Assembly (NCBI GenBank): GCA_018969805.1
Contig: JAGWXQ010000059.1
Coordinates: 1-8,024, forward strand
Length of the DNA stretch: 8,024 nt
Direction: 5' to 3'
DNA from: Paenibacillaceae bacterium
GTDB lineage: Bacteria; Bacillota; Bacilli; Paenibacillales; YIM-B00363
In this document: one piece after another, positions 6,672 to 8,024 of the stretch
Layout: every line of letters starts with the position of its first letter
Numbering within the stretch: position 1 is the stretch's first letter
Made by a program: the position numbers and the translations under genes
The notes under the pieces: model-generated
Seen by the model: only the letters and a program-made list of their open reading frames with translations
Database searches by the model: none
Told to the model about the DNA's origin: nothing

Positions 6672-6778
6672 CGGCAGTCGATGCACACAGTTGTGGTGCG
6701 TCCGATGTCAGAGGATGTGCACCATTCTTGTTGCCATGATACGATCGTTTTTGTGAGGGAAAAAGAACCTCCTTACGC

Positions 6779-7128
6779 ATGTGTCTTCAAAACGATGCAT
6801 GTGGTGCGGTGTGTGCGCGGGGTGGGACTAAGGAAAACCAGGGAGTGTCTGATGGGAGTCTGAAAGGTGGCTTTTATAGCAAGCAGTTGCTGTTTCGCTT
6901 TAAGGACGAAATAAGCATCGTGCTGATAAACTTGGAATTGCAAGGGACAATGTGGCATTTGATGGCGGGAACACGACAGTGAATGTGTGGGTAGAAGAAA
7001 GAAATTTGACTGTTGTGCCCAAAAATTTTGGAGCGTTGAGCACAAACGTCTTTTTATTGGAAAAAATGAGCATGAAGAGAAAAATATTTTTGACTTTGAC
7101 AGCAAAATACAATGTACGATGCGTATAA
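6779..7128 (+). pseudogene. Possible decayed gene of unknown function
   Basis: One frame is open from 6779 to 6982 and another from 6904 to 7128. Together they could be a single reading frame broken by a frameshift near 6905-6920. In the second frame, 39 of the 51 codons from 6916 begin with a purine and 21 begin with G (counted by eye), a pattern typical of real coding sequence. Its product would include DNVAFDGGNTTVNVWVEER followed by LTVVPKNFGALSTNVFLLEK. I do not recognise the family. No good ribosome binding site precedes either frame (GTG 6952 is the first in-frame start of the second). Composition is AT-rich compared with neighbours, which fits acquired or decaying DNA. Chance is a real alternative. 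Confidence 0.3.
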
Positions 7129-7274
7129 TTATGAAGAATGACAAATTCATACCTTAGAGGAACAATGTTCATCAAAATCCGTTGCATCTAAATTTTTTTC
7201 TGAAATAATGCATGTTATAGGCAGATGGGAATATAGGGCAAACCATCGAAAAATATTTTTGCGTAACATGACCT

Positions 7275-7493
7275 TTACGGTGTCTTTGGATGTATTTCTA
7301 GAGGTTTGAACGTAGTGGAGGCACCATTACTCTTTTTTATCGTAATAATCTCAAGAAGTGGTACAATGCCCATGGCGATGCAGCACACCTGCACATCGCT
7401 TTCGATGGCGTTCAATGCTTGTGCTATTGTCAATTGTTCCTGCACCGTGACTACGTCGAGTGGATCTGATGCGCCTTTTCGAAAAGTGTCCAC
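7275..7493 (-). pseudogene. Possible gene fragment of unknown function
   Basis: A minus-strand frame of 72 codons from a GTG at 7493 to TAA at 7277-7275. From about 7476 on, roughly two thirds of codons start with a purine, and the product reads VQEQLTIAQALNAIESDVQ, then a hydrophobic stretch GIVPLLEIITI. An in-frame TGA lies just upstream, and a second minus frame running into it (about 7500-7600) also has short protein-like text, so this may be the 3' end of a gene broken by stops and shifts. No ribosome binding site is evident. I do not recognise the family; a chance frame is possible. Confidence 0.27.
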
Positions 7494-7671
7494 TTTGGTT
7501 GATCAGTTACAGATTCCGATGCGACATAATCTTCATCGAATGTGCCTCACAACAAGAAGGTGTATTGTTGCGTCCTGTATTTGTCTGTTGAAATTGAGAA
7601 TGAATATGTAGCATTTGATTTATTTAAAAACTGAGTTTTTCGTCTACGAAATGAATTTTCTTCAACAATTT

Positions 7672-7700
7672 TTGACATAGGGTGTACGGTGTGGTATTCT
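7672..7700 (+). promoter_or_regulatory. sigma-A promoter of the sppA-like gene
   Basis: TTGACA (7672-7677), 17-bp spacer, TATTCT (7695-7700), with TG one base before the -10 (extended -10, TGGTATTCT). The predicted start is near 7707, giving a leader of about 100 nt to the ATG at 7810. Confidence 0.7.
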
Positions 7701-7809
7701 TGCAAATGGATATTGGGCAGTTTTTAGAGGCATCAGAAACGACATGGGAGTAGGTACTTCTGTGTTGTTCAGTCGCGAACGAAAATATTGTTGAATAGGA
7801 GTGTTGAGC

Positions 7810-8024
7810 ATGAGTCGAAAAGCATGGGCCGCAGTCATCGTGTGCAGTATCGTATTGATCGGGGGAGGGGTGGTCGTTGCCCAAGTTGTCGGAGGGGTCA
7901 TCCAAGGGCTGACTTCTGGATTGTCCTTTTCGTCATTGGACGGACAGTCATCTGGAAAAAAGTTTGAAGAAGTCATCGTCTCGGGAACGAACAATGAGCG
8001 CATCGTGCAGGTGTTTGTAGAAGG
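7810..8024 (+). CDS. sppA: N-terminal part of a membrane protein, probably signal peptide peptidase SppA
   Basis: The 71 codons seen run off the window end. They begin MSRKAW and then a single hydrophobic segment (about residues 7-29: AAVIVCSIVLIGGGVVVAQ...), which would anchor the protein in the membrane with the rest outside. After a Ser/Gly-rich linker comes EEVIVSGTNNERIVQVFVEG. This matches the layout of Bacillus SppA: one N-terminal anchor, short linker, then the first strand of the ClpP-like fold ending in G-T/A-I. SppA cleaves leftover signal peptides in the membrane. The catalytic Ser/Lys lie beyond the window, so the call rests on the N-terminus only. AGGAG at 7797-7801, eight bases upstream, supports the start. 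An unrelated single-pass protein is the alternative. Confidence 0.55.
   Translation, partial: MSRKAWAAVIVCSIVLIGGGVVVAQVVGGVIQGLTSGLSFSSLDGQSSGKKFEEVIVSGTNNERIVQVFVE

Larger units (their letters stand above)
6672..7671. other. AT-rich gap without a convincing intact gene
   Basis: About 1 kb between the divergent rpsD and sppA promoters. From about 6880 the base composition drops clearly in GC compared with the hem and rpsD genes, with runs of A and T. No frame gives a full recognisable protein with a good start and ribosome binding site. Two stretches (6779-7128 plus and 7275-7493 minus) have coding-like codon structure and are listed separately as possible remnants. No tRNA, rRNA or clear insertion-sequence ends were found by eye. 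Low-GC hairpins occur near 7626-7651 (AAAAAC/GTTTTT and TTTCGT/ACGAAA). Confidence 0.7.

Noticed and set aside
6484..6780. In-frame upstream extension of rpsD (99 codons)
   Set aside because: It crosses the consensus rpsD promoter, and S4 is conserved from MARYTGP, which has its own GGAG site.
7096..7129. TTGACA and TATAAT as a promoter in the AT-rich gap
   Set aside because: The spacing is 22 bp, too long for sigma-A, and no gene follows; only short frames with early stops.
7624..7905. Minus-strand open frame opposite the sppA start
   Set aside because: It crosses the sppA promoter, ribosome binding site and anchor segment and shows no recognisable protein features.

Overview
The window comes from a spore-forming Gram-positive bacterium, most likely a fairly GC-rich member of the Bacilli. 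Four things point there: a haem operon in the Bacillus order hemE-hemH-hemY, a SpoVID-like spore coat morphogenetic protein with a C-terminal LysM domain, a ribosomal protein S4 that closely resembles the Bacillus protein and lacks a zinc-binding cysteine cluster, and strong purine-rich ribosome binding sites (GGAGGGGG type). I cannot name the genus.

Layout. Bases 1-161 hold a 64-bp exact tandem repeat (two full copies and a third that stops at the hemE start codon), and each copy carries the hemE Shine-Dalgarno sequence. Bases 161-4801 are a tight plus-strand operon: hemE, hemH (ATGA overlap), hemY (GTGA overlap) and hemL (38-bp gap). Convergent to it, and overlapping the hemL end by 13 bp, is a minus-strand spoVID-like gene with a long X-Pro repeat coded by a 12-bp tandem DNA repeat. 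Upstream of that gene are a sigma-E-like promoter, a perfect 7-bp inverted repeat and the rpsD terminator. Next is rpsD on the minus strand with a consensus sigma-A promoter and a leader of about 150 nt. Roughly 1 kb of AT-richer DNA without a convincing intact gene follows (about 6672-7671); it holds two stretches with coding-like character that look like decayed genes. The window ends in the first 71 codons of a plus-strand membrane protein, probably the signal peptide peptidase SppA, with its own extended -10 promoter.

How the genes work together. HemL makes 5-aminolevulinate at the head of tetrapyrrole synthesis. HemE makes coproporphyrinogen III. HemY (CgoX in the newer naming) oxidises it to coproporphyrin III, and HemH (CpfC) inserts iron. 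This is the coproporphyrin-dependent branch known from Gram-positive bacteria. The final decarboxylase (HemQ/ChdC) and the middle steps (hemA, hemB, hemC, hemD) are not in this window. The other genes (spore coat, ribosome, membrane proteolysis) are unrelated housekeeping or sporulation functions.

I see no wholly new gene system here. The items most worth a second look are the RBS-containing tandem repeat before hemE, the X-Pro repeat in the spoVID-like gene, and the degenerate AT-rich gap between rpsD and sppA.
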